Assembly: GCF_902859875.1 (NCBI RefSeq)
Contig: NZ_CADIKF010000022.1
Coordinates: forward strand, 46,659 to 110,658
Direction of reading: 5' to 3'
DNA from: Paraburkholderia solisilvae
GTDB taxonomy: Bacteria > Pseudomonadota > Gammaproteobacteria > Burkholderiales > Burkholderiaceae
Length of the DNA stretch: 64,000 nucleotides
In this document: positions 48,452-57,398 of the stretch, in pieces
Layout of the letters: every line of letters begins with the position of its first letter
Position numbering within the stretch: the first letter of the stretch is position 1
The notes under the pieces: model-generated
Told to the model about the DNA's origin: nothing
Database searches by the model: none
Seen by the model: the letters and a program-made list of their open reading frames with translations, nothing else
Made by a program: the position numbers and the translations under genes

Positions 48452-49423
48452 GTGTCCATCAGCGACGTTCGTGCGATTGAAATCTTCACCAAGGCCATCG
48501 AGCTCGGCAGCATCCGGCGCGCCGCAGCCACCCAGGGCGTGAGCCCGCAGGCCGCCAGTCAGGCCCTCGCGGCTCTCGAGAAGCGCTTAGGCGTGCGCCT
48601 GCTGCATCGCACGACACGCAGCATTGCGCTCACGCACGAAGGCCAGCAATTCCTCGAAGCGACGCAACCGGCTCTGGCGGCGCTGGAACGCGCCATCGAT
48701 CGCGTGCGCATTGCAAAGGACGAGATTGCGGGGCCGCTGCGCATCGTTGCGCCGAAGTACTCTTTCCTGCCGGTGCTCTGGCCGCTGGTCGACGAGTTCT
48801 GCCGGCGCCACCCCGAGGTTCAGCCCGACATAAAACTCGACGATCGCATTGGCAACTGGGTACAGGACCGAACCGATATTGGTTTTCGAATCGGTGCGAC
48901 GTTGGAGGACGATCTCACCGCGCGGCGCCTGTTTGCGCTGCAACTGATCGTCTGCGCCGCGCCGGCATACCTCGCCAAACATGGCGCGCCGGGTTCGATC
49001 GAGCAACTGGCCTCGCATCGTTGCAGCGTATTCCGGCATCCTGGCAGCGGCCGCGTGCTGCCCTGGCTTTTGCGCGTCGACGATGAGGTGATCCGTCATG
49101 ACCTGCCGCCGGTCTTGTCGACCAACGACGCCCAGTTGGAGACCGAGGCTGTCCTGTCGGGCCATGTAATCGGCCTGTTGTCGGGGCTGTCGGCGGCGCC
49201 GCTGATTCGCGCGGGACGTCTGGTGCCGCTGCTCGCGGCGCACGCCACCGATCACATGAGCATCTACCTCTATTACGGAAGCCGGCTAGCGCAGCCTTCG
49301 CGGGTCCGGGCGTTTATCGACCTCAGCGTGGAGCGGCTGGCCGGGTCGCGCGACTACGTGCTGGACGCGCGTGAACTGGTGATGGCAGAGGAGAAAGGAC
49401 GAAGGACATTGCGTCGGCGGTAA
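48452..49423 (+). CDS. LysR-family transcriptional regulator
   Basis: 323 aa with GTG start and GGGAGG ribosome site. N-terminal winged helix: SIRRAAATQGVSPQAASQALAALEKRLGVRLLHRTTRSIALTHEGQ. The C-terminus is the CrgA/DmlR-type effector domain. Divergent from the SDR gene, so probably its regulator; the 133-base gap should hold the operators. Confidence 0.92.
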   Translation: MSISDVRAIEIFTKAIELGSIRRAAATQGVSPQAASQALAALEKRLGVRLLHRTTRSIALTHEGQQFLEATQPALAALERAIDRVRIAKDEIAGPLRIVAPKYSFLPVLWPLVDEFCRRHPEVQPDIKLDDRIGNWVQDRTDIGFRIGATLEDDLTARRLFALQLIVCAAPAYLAKHGAPGSIEQLASHRCSVFRHPGSGRVLPWLLRVDDEVIRHDLPPVLSTNDAQLETEAVLSGHVIGLLSGLSAAPLIRAGRLVPLLAAHATDHMSIYLYYGSRLAQPSRVRAFIDLSVERLAGSRDYVLDARELVMAEEKGRRTLRRR

Positions 49424-49528
49424 CGACTCACGTTTGCGGGCGCTGATGAAGAAACGTAGGTGCAGCAGTTTTAGGAATCCGTGGTAAGACAGGGCGTCGG
49501 CCTGCACTCATCGATACCCCGGACAGCG

Positions 49529-49633
49529 CGACGCGGCCGAAAGCTATCGCAGGACATGCGAATAAGAGAATGGACGTGTACCCGTTGCCGTGTCGTGCAT
49601 GATCGCGATGTCAACGCGGCGCTAAACAGGTGA
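49529..49633 (+). pseudogene. Remnant of an IS200/IS605-family TnpB (C-terminal end)
   Basis: The frame ending at TGA 49631-49633 reads REWTCTRCRVVHDRDVNAALN. This is the second half of the TnpB zinc finger (CxxC) joined to the last RuvC motif (D-R-D-x-N-A-A). Only about 35 codons remain in frame before 49529. The rest of the gene is absent, so this is a relic. Confidence 0.75.
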
Positions 49634-49638
49634 GCCCA

Positions 49639-49986
49639 TTATGGAGCATCCTCGGGCAACAAAACGTCACGCTTTTCCGCCCATTTCAGCATTGCATCCA
49701 AGGCGGGACACAACGCTTGCCCCCAGGCCGTCAAACGGTATTCGACCTTGGGCGGAACCTGCGGATAGAGCTTTCTTGCCACGATGCCATCCGCTTCCAA
49801 TTGGCGTAACTGCTGCGCCAGCATCTTCTGCGAAATACCGGGGATGAGCTTTTCCAGATCGGAGAAGCGCTGCACCTTGCGATCGAACAGATGGAACAGG
49901 ATGACCAGCTTCCAGCGTCCTTCCAGCAATTTGAGCACGGCTTCAACGCCAACAGCAGCCGTGTCGGGGGTATATACCTTTCTCAT
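49639..49986 (-). CDS. HxlR-family transcriptional regulator
   Basis: 115 aa. HxlR pattern: VLKLLEGRWKLVILFHLFDRKVQRFSDLEKLIPGISQKMLAQQLRQLEADGIVARKLYPQVPPKVEYRLTAWGQAL. Divergent from the SDR gene at 50214. HxlR proteins usually respond to electrophiles or oxidants and control the divergent reductase. Confidence 0.93.
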   Translation of the reverse strand: MRKVYTPDTAAVGVEAVLKLLEGRWKLVILFHLFDRKVQRFSDLEKLIPGISQKMLAQQLRQLEADGIVARKLYPQVPPKVEYRLTAWGQALCPALDAMLKWAEKRDVLLPEDAP

Positions 49987-50213
49987 AGGTACGTCACTTA
50001 CTTTTCAGTGCGTTCTTGATGATTTGAGAGTCTATAAGGAAAATACGCGCACAACAACGCTCCCCGGATCTTGCTCAACGCACTTCGTCCGAAGACGGCG
50101 AGTGAACGTCGAGGTAACGCGGCGGAGTCAGGTGTTCTTACTCTAATAGACGGATTCACAAAACCAAAAACAAAGGATGGGAATGAAAGTGCTTAATTTG
50201 CCGAAACCGGTCT

Positions 50214-50996
50214 ATGAGTTTTAGTCTCGATCTCGATCGCAAGCGTGCGTTGGTCAGCGGTGGTACTCAAGGCGTCGGTGCTGCGGTTGTCGCGACACTG
50301 CTTGATGCCGGCGCACGGGTGCTCACGTCGGCGCGTTCGGTCCCGTCTGAATCGGTTGGGGGGCCGCTATATGTTGCCGCCGACCTCACAACAGCGGAAG
50401 GCTGTGAGACTGTCGCAGAGGCAGTCAAGACACGGCTTGGGGGCATCGACATCATCGTCAATGTTCTGGGTGGCTCCAATGCACCCGCAGGTGGTTTTGC
50501 CATGTTACGCGATGACGAGTGGACCAAAGCGTTTGATCGGAATCTCATGCCGGCTGTCCGACTCGATCGTGCGTTGCTACCCCTGATGCTCGAACAGAAA
50601 TCAGGTGTCATCGTGCATGTGACGTCGATCCAAAATAAGCTGCCGCTTCCCGAATCCACAACAGCCTATGCTGCAGCGAAGGCGGCGCTTTCAACGTACA
50701 GCAAAAGTCTTTCGAAAGAGGTCACACCGAAGGGCATTCGCGTTGTGCGCGTTTCCCCAGGTTGGATCGAAACTGAAGCCGCCGTGCGCCTGGCTCAGCG
50801 TTTGGCCGACGAGGCAGGCACGGATTACGAGGGCGGAAAGCAGATCATCATGAAAGGACTTGGAGGCATACCACTCGGCCGGCCTGCCAAGCTGCGGGAA
50901 GTCGCGGATTTAATTGCATTCCTTGTGTCGCCTCGCGCGAGCGGTATAACCGGCACCGAGTATGTCATTGATGGAGGAACTATTCCAACTGCTTAG
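50214..50996 (+). CDS. Short-chain dehydrogenase/reductase (SDR), second copy type
   Basis: 260 aa. Cofactor site [11 protein letters not shown] (TGxxxGxG class, starting S), [11 protein letters not shown] in place of NNAG, catalytic Ser in VHVTSIQNK and Y-x3-K in YAAAKAAL. C-terminal [17 protein letters not shown]. The VLGGSNAP form of the NNAG motif places it among the atypical SDRs near FabG-like oxidoreductases. Likely regulated by the divergent HxlR. Confidence 0.9.
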   Translation: MSFSLDLDRKRALVSGGTQGVGAAVVATLLDAGARVLTSARSVPSESVGGPLYVAADLTTAEGCETVAEAVKTRLGGIDIIVNVLGGSNAPAGGFAMLRDDEWTKAFDRNLMPAVRLDRALLPLMLEQKSGVIVHVTSIQNKLPLPESTTAYAAAKAALSTYSKSLSKEVTPKGIRVVRVSPGWIETEAAVRLAQRLADEAGTDYEGGKQIIMKGLGGIPLGRPAKLREVADLIAFLVSPRASGITGTEYVIDGGTIPTA

Positions 50997-51482
50997 ACGA
51001 CGGCTGCTCGCGCTCGCGCGGCATCTTCAGAGCGCGATGCTGCTAAAGGTCGACCACTTCGCTCATGACGAAGCTCCCGATTCCGCGTCCGTGCTGCGGG
51101 TCACAATCGAGCCGTCTTCGTCGAGTTGCAGGTTCTCCGGAAGCGCCCACGCGTATCGCCTCAGCAGCTGGGAACCATCGGCGCTCGGCTGGCAATTCTG
51201 ACGGCATACATTTGGCCCATCACATATGATTCGACATGTTGAAGATTGTGACCTGTCCAGATGAATTTCCGGTCGGACGCATCCGGGTCGAACGCGGCGT
51301 TAGTGTTCGTTTCCGCCGCGTCGCTACGACGGCTGCCTTGAAGCTGCGCTGCGCAGTCGACACCATAACGTTTTCCTCCCCATATTCTTAACATAACTAA
51401 ACGGGTTACCGGATTATCCTGCATAACGCTATCGCGTTGCTTTTTATGAGGTAACGGTATCACGAACAACTGGAGCGAAAGC
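50997..51482. other. Intergenic region with coding-like remnants on the minus strand
   Basis: About 490 bases. Minus-strand DNA at 51065-51190 reads as LRRYAWALPENLQLDEDGSIVTR and ends at a TGA overlapping an ATG. This looks like the tail of a gene coupled to a next gene that stops within 8 codons. Probably decayed DNA; family not recognised. AraC-gene promoter near 51400-51480. Confidence 0.4.
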
Positions 51483-52481
51483 ATGACGAAAGCGTCGGAA
51501 ATTATCGCTACACCGCCTATGAGACCCATGTGGCACGGCATCACGTCCTATGACCCAGGTCTATGGGCCATGCTAACGGCCGAATGCGGCAGCCGCGCCC
51601 GTTTCGATATAAGCCGCGAAGCCCATTGCGGCATGGAACACGAGCAGGCCGGAGAAATTGCCGTCCGAAACGTGGAAATGGGCTGGCAAGCTATGGAGCG
51701 AGGCATGGGGCTCGCGAAAAGCCATGTTGAGCGGCACATTACCGTGCTGGCCGTTCAACGCGGCACGCTGGTCATTGAAGACCGGTATCAGACGCTATCG
51801 TTAAAGACCGGGGATATGGTTATGCTCGACGACGCACTGAGCCATACGCTGCACTTTAACCATCCAGCGCTATGTTCGACCGTACAGATTCCGCCGCGGG
51901 TGTTGACGGACCGCGGTATCCCGGTCCGATTCTCGTCGGGTTGCCAGCCGGTTCATGCGAATCCGGAAGTCACAGCGGTCAGAGATCTGTTTCTTACCTT
52001 TTGCGCGCACGCGGGCAGTGCCGGAAACGCGTTGCGCGAGCGTGTCGGGCTTCAATTTCTCGACCTGATGGACATCGTAATGAAGAGCAGCGATGCGTCG
52101 CACAGCGGTCGTTCGACGGAAGGCATGCTATTGCGCGCTAAACAGATAGTCGCGCGCCGCTTTGGCGACCCCAATCTGAGCCTGTCCGAGATTGCCGACG
52201 AACTACATGTGTCCAGCAGTTCGCTGTTCCGTGCGTTCAGAGACCGGGGAATGTCTCCCATGCGCTTCGCGTATTCATTGCGGCTTGAACATGCGAAGAA
52301 CATGCTGTCCGGAACCTCGCACGTCAGCATTCAGGAAGTGGCCGCGCATTGCGGATTTACGAGTCTGGCTCACTTCAGCCGCAGCTTCAAAAAGGAGCAC
52401 GGCATGGCGCCTCGCGATTACGCGGCGCAGCAGCGCAGCGTCGCCGCAGATGCCGCGACGGATCCCGATGCGGAAATGTGA
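51483..52481 (+). CDS. AraC-family transcriptional regulator
   Basis: 332 aa with GGAG upstream. The N-terminal part is a cupin-like sensor (VQRGTLVIEDRYQTLSLKTGDMVMLDDALSHTLHF). The C-terminal AraC domain has two helix-turn-helix units (LSLSEIADELHVSSSSLFRAFRDRGMSPMRFAYSLRLEHAKNML and IQEVAAHCGFTSLAHFSRSFKKEHGMAPRDYA). Followed 173 bases later by a cupin gene on the same strand, mirroring the pair at 45317/46711. Confidence 0.92.
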   Translation: MTKASEIIATPPMRPMWHGITSYDPGLWAMLTAECGSRARFDISREAHCGMEHEQAGEIAVRNVEMGWQAMERGMGLAKSHVERHITVLAVQRGTLVIEDRYQTLSLKTGDMVMLDDALSHTLHFNHPALCSTVQIPPRVLTDRGIPVRFSSGCQPVHANPEVTAVRDLFLTFCAHAGSAGNALRERVGLQFLDLMDIVMKSSDASHSGRSTEGMLLRAKQIVARRFGDPNLSLSEIADELHVSSSSLFRAFRDRGMSPMRFAYSLRLEHAKNMLSGTSHVSIQEVAAHCGFTSLAHFSRSFKKEHGMAPRDYAAQQRSVAADAATDPDAEM

Positions 52482-52654
52482 TTGCCTTAATGCAGCCGCA
52501 ATTCGACCGCGAACGGTCAACCGGATGCACGAACTGTGGCAGTAAACATCAAATTGATGACGGTTAGTGCGCTATCGGTTGTTGAGCGCGGTGCTAACCT
52601 GAATGGCGGAGTAAATGAAACCAATTCAGCGATGCCTATCAAGGAGTGCGGTGA

Positions 52655-53140
52655 ATGACAATTCAGGAAAGTGCAAACGATGCGGGTGCTGCAACGTTGG
52701 AGTCCGGTGGGCCTGGCTGGTATGAGGTTGAACCGGGAATGACGTTCAAGGTGATCGTGTCGTCGAAAGAGACGGGGGGTGCCTACGCGGTCGTCGAGAG
52801 TATTGCGCAACCCGGTGTGGGCTCCATCACGCATATCCATCATAAGGAGGACGAGCATTTCTTCGTTCTCGATGGCGTGGCGCATGTCGTTATCGATGGT
52901 GTACCGACCGATCTCCATCCCGGGCAGTCTGCCACCCTGCCCCGCGAAGTCCCCCATGTGTGGATCAATCGGTCCGACAAGCCGCTGCGGATGCTGGCCA
53001 TCTTCTCCCCTGGCGGTTTCGAGCAGCTTGGGGTGGACGTTGCGGAATCAGGCGGCCTGGAGAAGTACGACTTCAGTCAGATCCAACCGAAATATGGTCT
53101 CGAGGCGATTGGACCGAAGCTCGAGGATGTTCGCGGGTAA
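52655..53140 (+). CDS. Cupin-domain protein (copy 2)
   Basis: 161 aa with AAGGAG upstream. Motif 1: SITHIHHKEDEHFFVLDGVAHVVIDG; motif 2: REVPHVWINRSDKPLRMLAIFSPGG. Shares GAY(S/A)VVE, DEH(Y/F)(V/F)(I/V)L and KPLRMLA with the cupin at 46711, so the two are paralogues. Unknown substrate. Confidence 0.86.
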   Translation: MTIQESANDAGAATLESGGPGWYEVEPGMTFKVIVSSKETGGAYAVVESIAQPGVGSITHIHHKEDEHFFVLDGVAHVVIDGVPTDLHPGQSATLPREVPHVWINRSDKPLRMLAIFSPGGFEQLGVDVAESGGLEKYDFSQIQPKYGLEAIGPKLEDVRG

Positions 53141-53784
53141 AGCTGCTGATCCGGTGTCGGCTCGCAGTTGCGCAACACTCGGGCGTCTTGAACGGAACAG
53201 GCAGCGCCCGGTGGTCGGCACGACGTCGAGGTGATGTCCCTGGTCCAGCAGAAGCCACTCAGCGCACGCCAGCACCCGTCTGCGCTGCTCGTTCAGCACG
53301 CGCTCGATGTCGGCCGCAGCCCGCGTTGTGCGCCCGTTGATCGCCGCGGGCCCGGAGACGCTTAAGTCCTTCTCACGCCTGGATTTCGTGCTGTTTTTGA
53401 TACTTTATGAAACGGCGTGAGACCTGCCAGATCACCCCACTCGGTCATCAACAGACCGCCCAAACCCGCGTGGTTAAAGGGATTGGATGTGGTTGACCTA
53501 GGTGCTTACCGTCGCTTTTACCGTCAGGAGCCCCCGTCTTCTTCCCGCGCGGGAAACGAAGCGATTTGAGGGGTGACGACACCAACAACGCCATAGTCAA
53601 CCAAATCGTATGGTATCCATTCAGAGCACTCTTGACCACGGAGGACGCCGCACGTCTCAATTTCACAATCAGCAAACATCCCGCCGGCACTCCAGACTTG
53701 CCGATCAGTACGTCAAGACCCAAGTACCGGGCGCCTCGAAATTTACGTTGGCGAAAAGGTATTCGGGCGCCGACGTCGGCCATC
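53141..53784. other. Left edge of the defence island: remnants and direct repeat copy A
   Basis: About 640 bases. Minus-strand DNA at 53210-53340 reads INGRTTRAAADIERVLNEQ and RRRVLACAEWLLLDQGHH, a coding-like fragment I cannot assign. The repeat at 53445-53620 follows. No intact gene and no integrase. Confidence 0.5.
53445..53620. repeat. Direct repeat copy A flanking the defence island (candidate attachment site)
   Basis: Matches copy B at 59718-59890 in the same orientation, with substitutions and small indels. Shared blocks: TCATCAAC, CGCCCAAACCCGC, TGGTTAAAGG, TTACCGTCGCTTTTACCGTC, and further on a segment aligning GGTGACGACACCAACAACGC with GGCGACGACTCCAGCGACAC. The minus strand has two GACGGTAA boxes 10 bases apart (53506-53526), like recombinase arm sites. 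Confidence 0.75.
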
Positions 53785-55086
53785 TCAAAGCCCCGGATCA
53801 ACGCCTAACCTTTGAATCAACTCCTGCTGCAGCTCAAGAGCAGAAAGCTTTCGCTTGCCGGCGTCCGTCTTGACATACACCTCCTGTCCACCCGTTGCGA
53901 AAAGCAGAGTGCGCCTGACCGAGGGCACGCGAACTTCCACGACATACAAATCATCGATCACGGTAGAGCCGTTAGTCACAGGGTGAAGGTCGATCCGATA
54001 GGCCGTCGGAGCGATAGGAGGAACAATCTGGTGCAGCCGCTCCGTGACAATGCGTCGCAGTTCATCACAATCCTGCGGCCGAAGTTGAACACCGACGATG
54101 GCTCGATCCGTGTCACGAATACCCCAGAAAATGGCGCCCTCTTGCGCCAGTCCAGCATTCATGAACGCAACTGCGTACTGATCTACAACCCCCTTAATTG
54201 CGCCAAGCGGATTACCACCCTTGACTTCTTTGAATTCACAGGTTCGATTCTCCAGCGCCGGGTATTTCGCCCCCTTGACCCATTTTGATTGACGCTGCGG
54301 CCGAAAGTTAGACTTTGGTGTTTCGTACCACGAATTGAAGGCTGCGAGTGATGCGGGCCCTCGCATTCCGGAAATCTGCGTCACAGGCCCTGGGCCGACC
54401 TCGATTTCATGACGATGTGGGGAAAGCAGAAACACCTGCGAATCACGCGCAATTTCGCTGAGAAGTCGAAGAAGAAAGTCGTGTTCGTCTCTAGGCCAAC
54501 GCCAAAGCACCTCGTCAACAATGAGAGGAAGCTTGAATCGAGCACGCCGTCGCACCACGAACTGGGAGATTAACTCCGCGGCGGACCTTTGTGCGCCTGA
54601 CCCGGTGTCGCGCGCGCGACTGCTGTTCCGCAAAAAATCTGCCCACCGTGGATGGTCCTTGATTGCGTCCGAAAGCAAGGTTTCCATTTCGTGAAAATCG
54701 AGGGGCTCAAGCTTAGTCTCGTTGGCATGCCCGATCATGAGGCGCTGGCTATCTGATCCAGACAATGCCGTAAGCGCGTGAAGCGCTAACGGCCCGGTCG
54801 TTTTCGATACTTCCGGCTTACCCCTCGATGATTCCGCGATGTGAAGTTCGACTGTCTCAGAGATGTCCCCGTCTTCCATGGTCAGGATAACCGAGGAAGG
54901 TCCGACGCCCCCCGCTGTCATCGACAACGCGGGCTTCCCAACAATGGCGGCCAGCATCGCGCCAACCATTTGCGTTTTACCTGATCCATTGCTTCCAATG
55001 ATCCAGTTTATCGCATGCGGTTCAAAATCGAATTTCGCGTCGGAGAATGGTCCAAAATTGTTGAGACTGATTTTTGTGAAGTACAT
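53785..55086 (-). CDS. SMC/ABC-like ATPase fused to an AlbA_2 (Schlafen-like) domain
   Basis: 433 aa. Residues 1-230 form a compact ABC/OLD-type ATPase: LNNFGPF start, Walker A GSNGSGKT (31-38), signature-like GSGAQRSAAEL (162-172), Walker B LPLIVDE (186-192) and an H-loop SPHRHE (222-227). There is no long coiled coil. Residues 275-425 are AlbA_2/Schlafen-like: ENRTCEFKEVKG (279-290), AIFWGIRDTDRAIVGV (318-333) and a late EVYVKTDAGKRKLSALELQ. The Glu/Lys cluster is where Schlafen RNases keep catalytic acids. Last gene of a five-gene minus-strand operon. An antiphage role is inferred. Confidence 0.75.
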   Translation of the reverse strand: MYFTKISLNNFGPFSDAKFDFEPHAINWIIGSNGSGKTQMVGAMLAAIVGKPALSMTAGGVGPSSVILTMEDGDISETVELHIAESSRGKPEVSKTTGPLALHALTALSGSDSQRLMIGHANETKLEPLDFHEMETLLSDAIKDHPRWADFLRNSSRARDTGSGAQRSAAELISQFVVRRRARFKLPLIVDEVLWRWPRDEHDFLLRLLSEIARDSQVFLLSPHRHEIEVGPGPVTQISGMRGPASLAAFNSWYETPKSNFRPQRQSKWVKGAKYPALENRTCEFKEVKGGNPLGAIKGVVDQYAVAFMNAGLAQEGAIFWGIRDTDRAIVGVQLRPQDCDELRRIVTERLHQIVPPIAPTAYRIDLHPVTNGSTVIDDLYVVEVRVPSVRRTLLFATGGQEVYVKTDAGKRKLSALELQQELIQRLGVDPGL

Positions 55087-55191
55087 GAGGCCCTTGACGA
55101 TATAGACCTGTGCTACGGAATCGCGATTAACCGCGCGAAACGCAGACGGCGACGGCGCGCGCTGATTGCCCTCGCCGCATTTAAAATACCC

Positions 55192-57348
55192 TTAACTTGT
55201 TGCCGGAGGAGACAAAGTCAGCTTTTCTCGCAGCTCGGGCCAAGTCATTTTTACCGAAAAGCTCGCCACTGCCTTTTGGTCCACGAAGTAGATCTCTACA
55301 TCGGGATCACTTATAGGCAACAACAATTTTCTGTATTGCTCATCTACCTCACCCACACCCCATCTGCCGTTTTGGCTCAGTAAGACCGCCGGCCATTGGC
55401 AACCGCCCTCAAAAATCCTGCGAGCGCTCTCCCGTATGCCGTCCCAGTCAAGTGCCATGTCGGGCATTTCACCCGTGGTATGCAAGACGGCAGGAACGAT
55501 TTCATCAAGCCCTCTTGCGCCATAGTCCCGAAACGCAGATAGAAGGTCGACCGCCGGAATTCCATGAAACGGTGATGGCTGCGCATCCAACTCAGAAGAT
55601 GAAGTGACGGCCACTTGGCGCAAAAAACCTCTCAGCGCGCTTGTCCTAGCGCCCTCCATATCAAACGGATTCGTGATTTTAAAAAGCGACTCCAACATTT
55701 CACGCAGGGGATCTGCCAAGGCATCTGCATGCGCGTGCACAAACGTCTGTTGCTCCTGCACATCGAGCCAATCACTAAAGTAAATTGCCCCCCAGCGACC
55801 TAGCTCGAAACATTGCTGATGCACGGGGTGGTCGTCTCCAATCAGGTGGTCCACAACCCATGTACACAGATCTGACACCGAAGATGCACGAATACTTCTC
55901 GCAGATGATAGTGGCGGAGGGGGCACATCAACCTCCGCAACGGTCCTATAAATCTCGGCCATCTCAATGGCCACGCGCGTAGCTTCCAACAAAGTCCATT
56001 GCATCAGGGCAGCCAGCTTTTGCTCCTCGTCCACCGACTCATCCGATATTCTGGCAATCGCTTCGTGCAAACCCAATCGGATACCTGCCTCAAAAGCATC
56101 GCTGCATCGAACGACCCCATCCGGAAAAGGGATGTCGCCGCAGATGTTCCCGATCAGCGGGAACGCAACATCTGCGTGGGTCCAATCCAGTCCATGCAGC
56201 TCGATATACGGAATATATCTCTCACGAACAGCTTGATGACAAACGAACTCACGTGCGTAGTCGCCGAGGGCTCCCCAGAACTCGAAGTAAATGGGCGACG
56301 CCCTGCGTCTAAGGAGGGACATCTTGTCGTCCCACGCGCATGCGGTCTCAAACATTGGACGATACTTCCCGCGAAGGACTGGAAAAGAATCCTTCGCGAT
56401 CCTGTATATCGATGAGGGAGCCTGCGAAGACATATCTGAGGCATGCTGGGTCAAGTACTCAGTGAGATCAGACGACCGAATTGGGAGCCCATGTCTGCGG
56501 CACCATTCGTACATTGCGAACGAATCCACACCGCACAGCGTCAAGCTCCACTGACCGTTCCCAAAGTTGGCATGATCTTTCCATAGCATGACAAAGCCGT
56601 GCGATTCGTGGCGGTCGCCTGACCTTGCGATAATGTTAATCGCGGTGATCAGCGCCGCTGGAATTTGCTCGCCCTCCTCTCCATCGTCGCGTGCACCTTC
56701 CTCGTAGAGGCAGACATCGATAGTTTGAAGCGCCTCTTGAGGCAGACCATTACCACCTCGAAGCTGCCAAGCATCAGGAACATGGCAAGTCAGAGTGAAC
56801 GGCCGTTCGTCAGCGGACACCCTAAGCGCGAGGCAATGCTTGCCGGACCACGTGTTGAAGTTCGAGATCGCATGACTCAGCAGCGTGTCCCAATGTGTAG
56901 AGACCACTACGAAGTTCACGTCAAAGTCGCCAAGGAAAGGAAACGCGTTCCTCAGCTCCTGTTCGTACCCAGCGAGCTCGGTAATCGCTTGCCGCTCGGT
57001 CAGCTTGTCTCGCTTAATCTCGAAGACTATCAGTGTCCTCGACTCCGGGTTGAAGCACAGGATATCAGGACGCAGCACTTCCCCGGTGGTCAAGGAAATG
57101 CTTTTGTCGACTGAAACGATATCGAGCAACTTCAGGTTATTTAGCACAGTGGCTGCTGCGCGTATGTTTGCCCTTCGCGATAGATGATCAAACCCGAACG
57201 CGGGAATACCAACGCGCTGATCGAACGACTCGATGGCAGCGTCGATCCGTGCCACCTCACCAATGGCTTCGGGCAAAGACTCATCTTGAATCAATTCAAC
57301 GAGCCACTTTGAAATTTCGCTTTCGAGCGACGAGTTGCTATTGGCCAT
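55192..57348 (-). CDS. Large PD-(D/E)XK nuclease-domain protein
   Basis: 718 aa. The N-terminal 180 residues hold a PD-(D/E)XK core: D95 in VLRPDILCFN, then E110-x-K112 in LIVFEIKRDK, and a helix TERQAITELAGYEQEL with the conserved Q/E positions. This resembles NucS/DUF91-type nucleases. The remaining 530 residues are mostly helical and match no family I know. It lies 105 bases before the ATPase/AlbA_2 gene and 50 bases after the TIGR02391 gene, so probably one functional unit. Confidence 0.7.
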   Translation of the reverse strand: MANSNSSLESEISKWLVELIQDESLPEAIGEVARIDAAIESFDQRVGIPAFGFDHLSRRANIRAAATVLNNLKLLDIVSVDKSISLTTGEVLRPDILCFNPESRTLIVFEIKRDKLTERQAITELAGYEQELRNAFPFLGDFDVNFVVVSTHWDTLLSHAISNFNTWSGKHCLALRVSADERPFTLTCHVPDAWQLRGGNGLPQEALQTIDVCLYEEGARDDGEEGEQIPAALITAINIIARSGDRHESHGFVMLWKDHANFGNGQWSLTLCGVDSFAMYEWCRRHGLPIRSSDLTEYLTQHASDMSSQAPSSIYRIAKDSFPVLRGKYRPMFETACAWDDKMSLLRRRASPIYFEFWGALGDYAREFVCHQAVRERYIPYIELHGLDWTHADVAFPLIGNICGDIPFPDGVVRCSDAFEAGIRLGLHEAIARISDESVDEEQKLAALMQWTLLEATRVAIEMAEIYRTVAEVDVPPPPLSSARSIRASSVSDLCTWVVDHLIGDDHPVHQQCFELGRWGAIYFSDWLDVQEQQTFVHAHADALADPLREMLESLFKITNPFDMEGARTSALRGFLRQVAVTSSSELDAQPSPFHGIPAVDLLSAFRDYGARGLDEIVPAVLHTTGEMPDMALDWDGIRESARRIFEGGCQWPAVLLSQNGRWGVGEVDEQYRKLLLPISDPDVEIYFVDQKAVASFSVKMTWPELREKLTLSPPATS

Positions 57349-57398
57349 CTTTCCCTCTGATATTGGGCCTCTGGCTCACCCTATTCAACCGCTGCCAC

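Noticed and set aside
51161..51544. 127-aa minus-strand frame before the AraC gene
   Set aside because: It overlaps the AraC gene start and has no recognised domain. At most it contains remnants, described in the intergenic entry.
53448..53801. 117-aa minus-strand frame over repeat copy A
   Set aside because: It crosses the direct repeat and has no ribosome site. Its similarity to the copy B translation reflects the DNA repeat.
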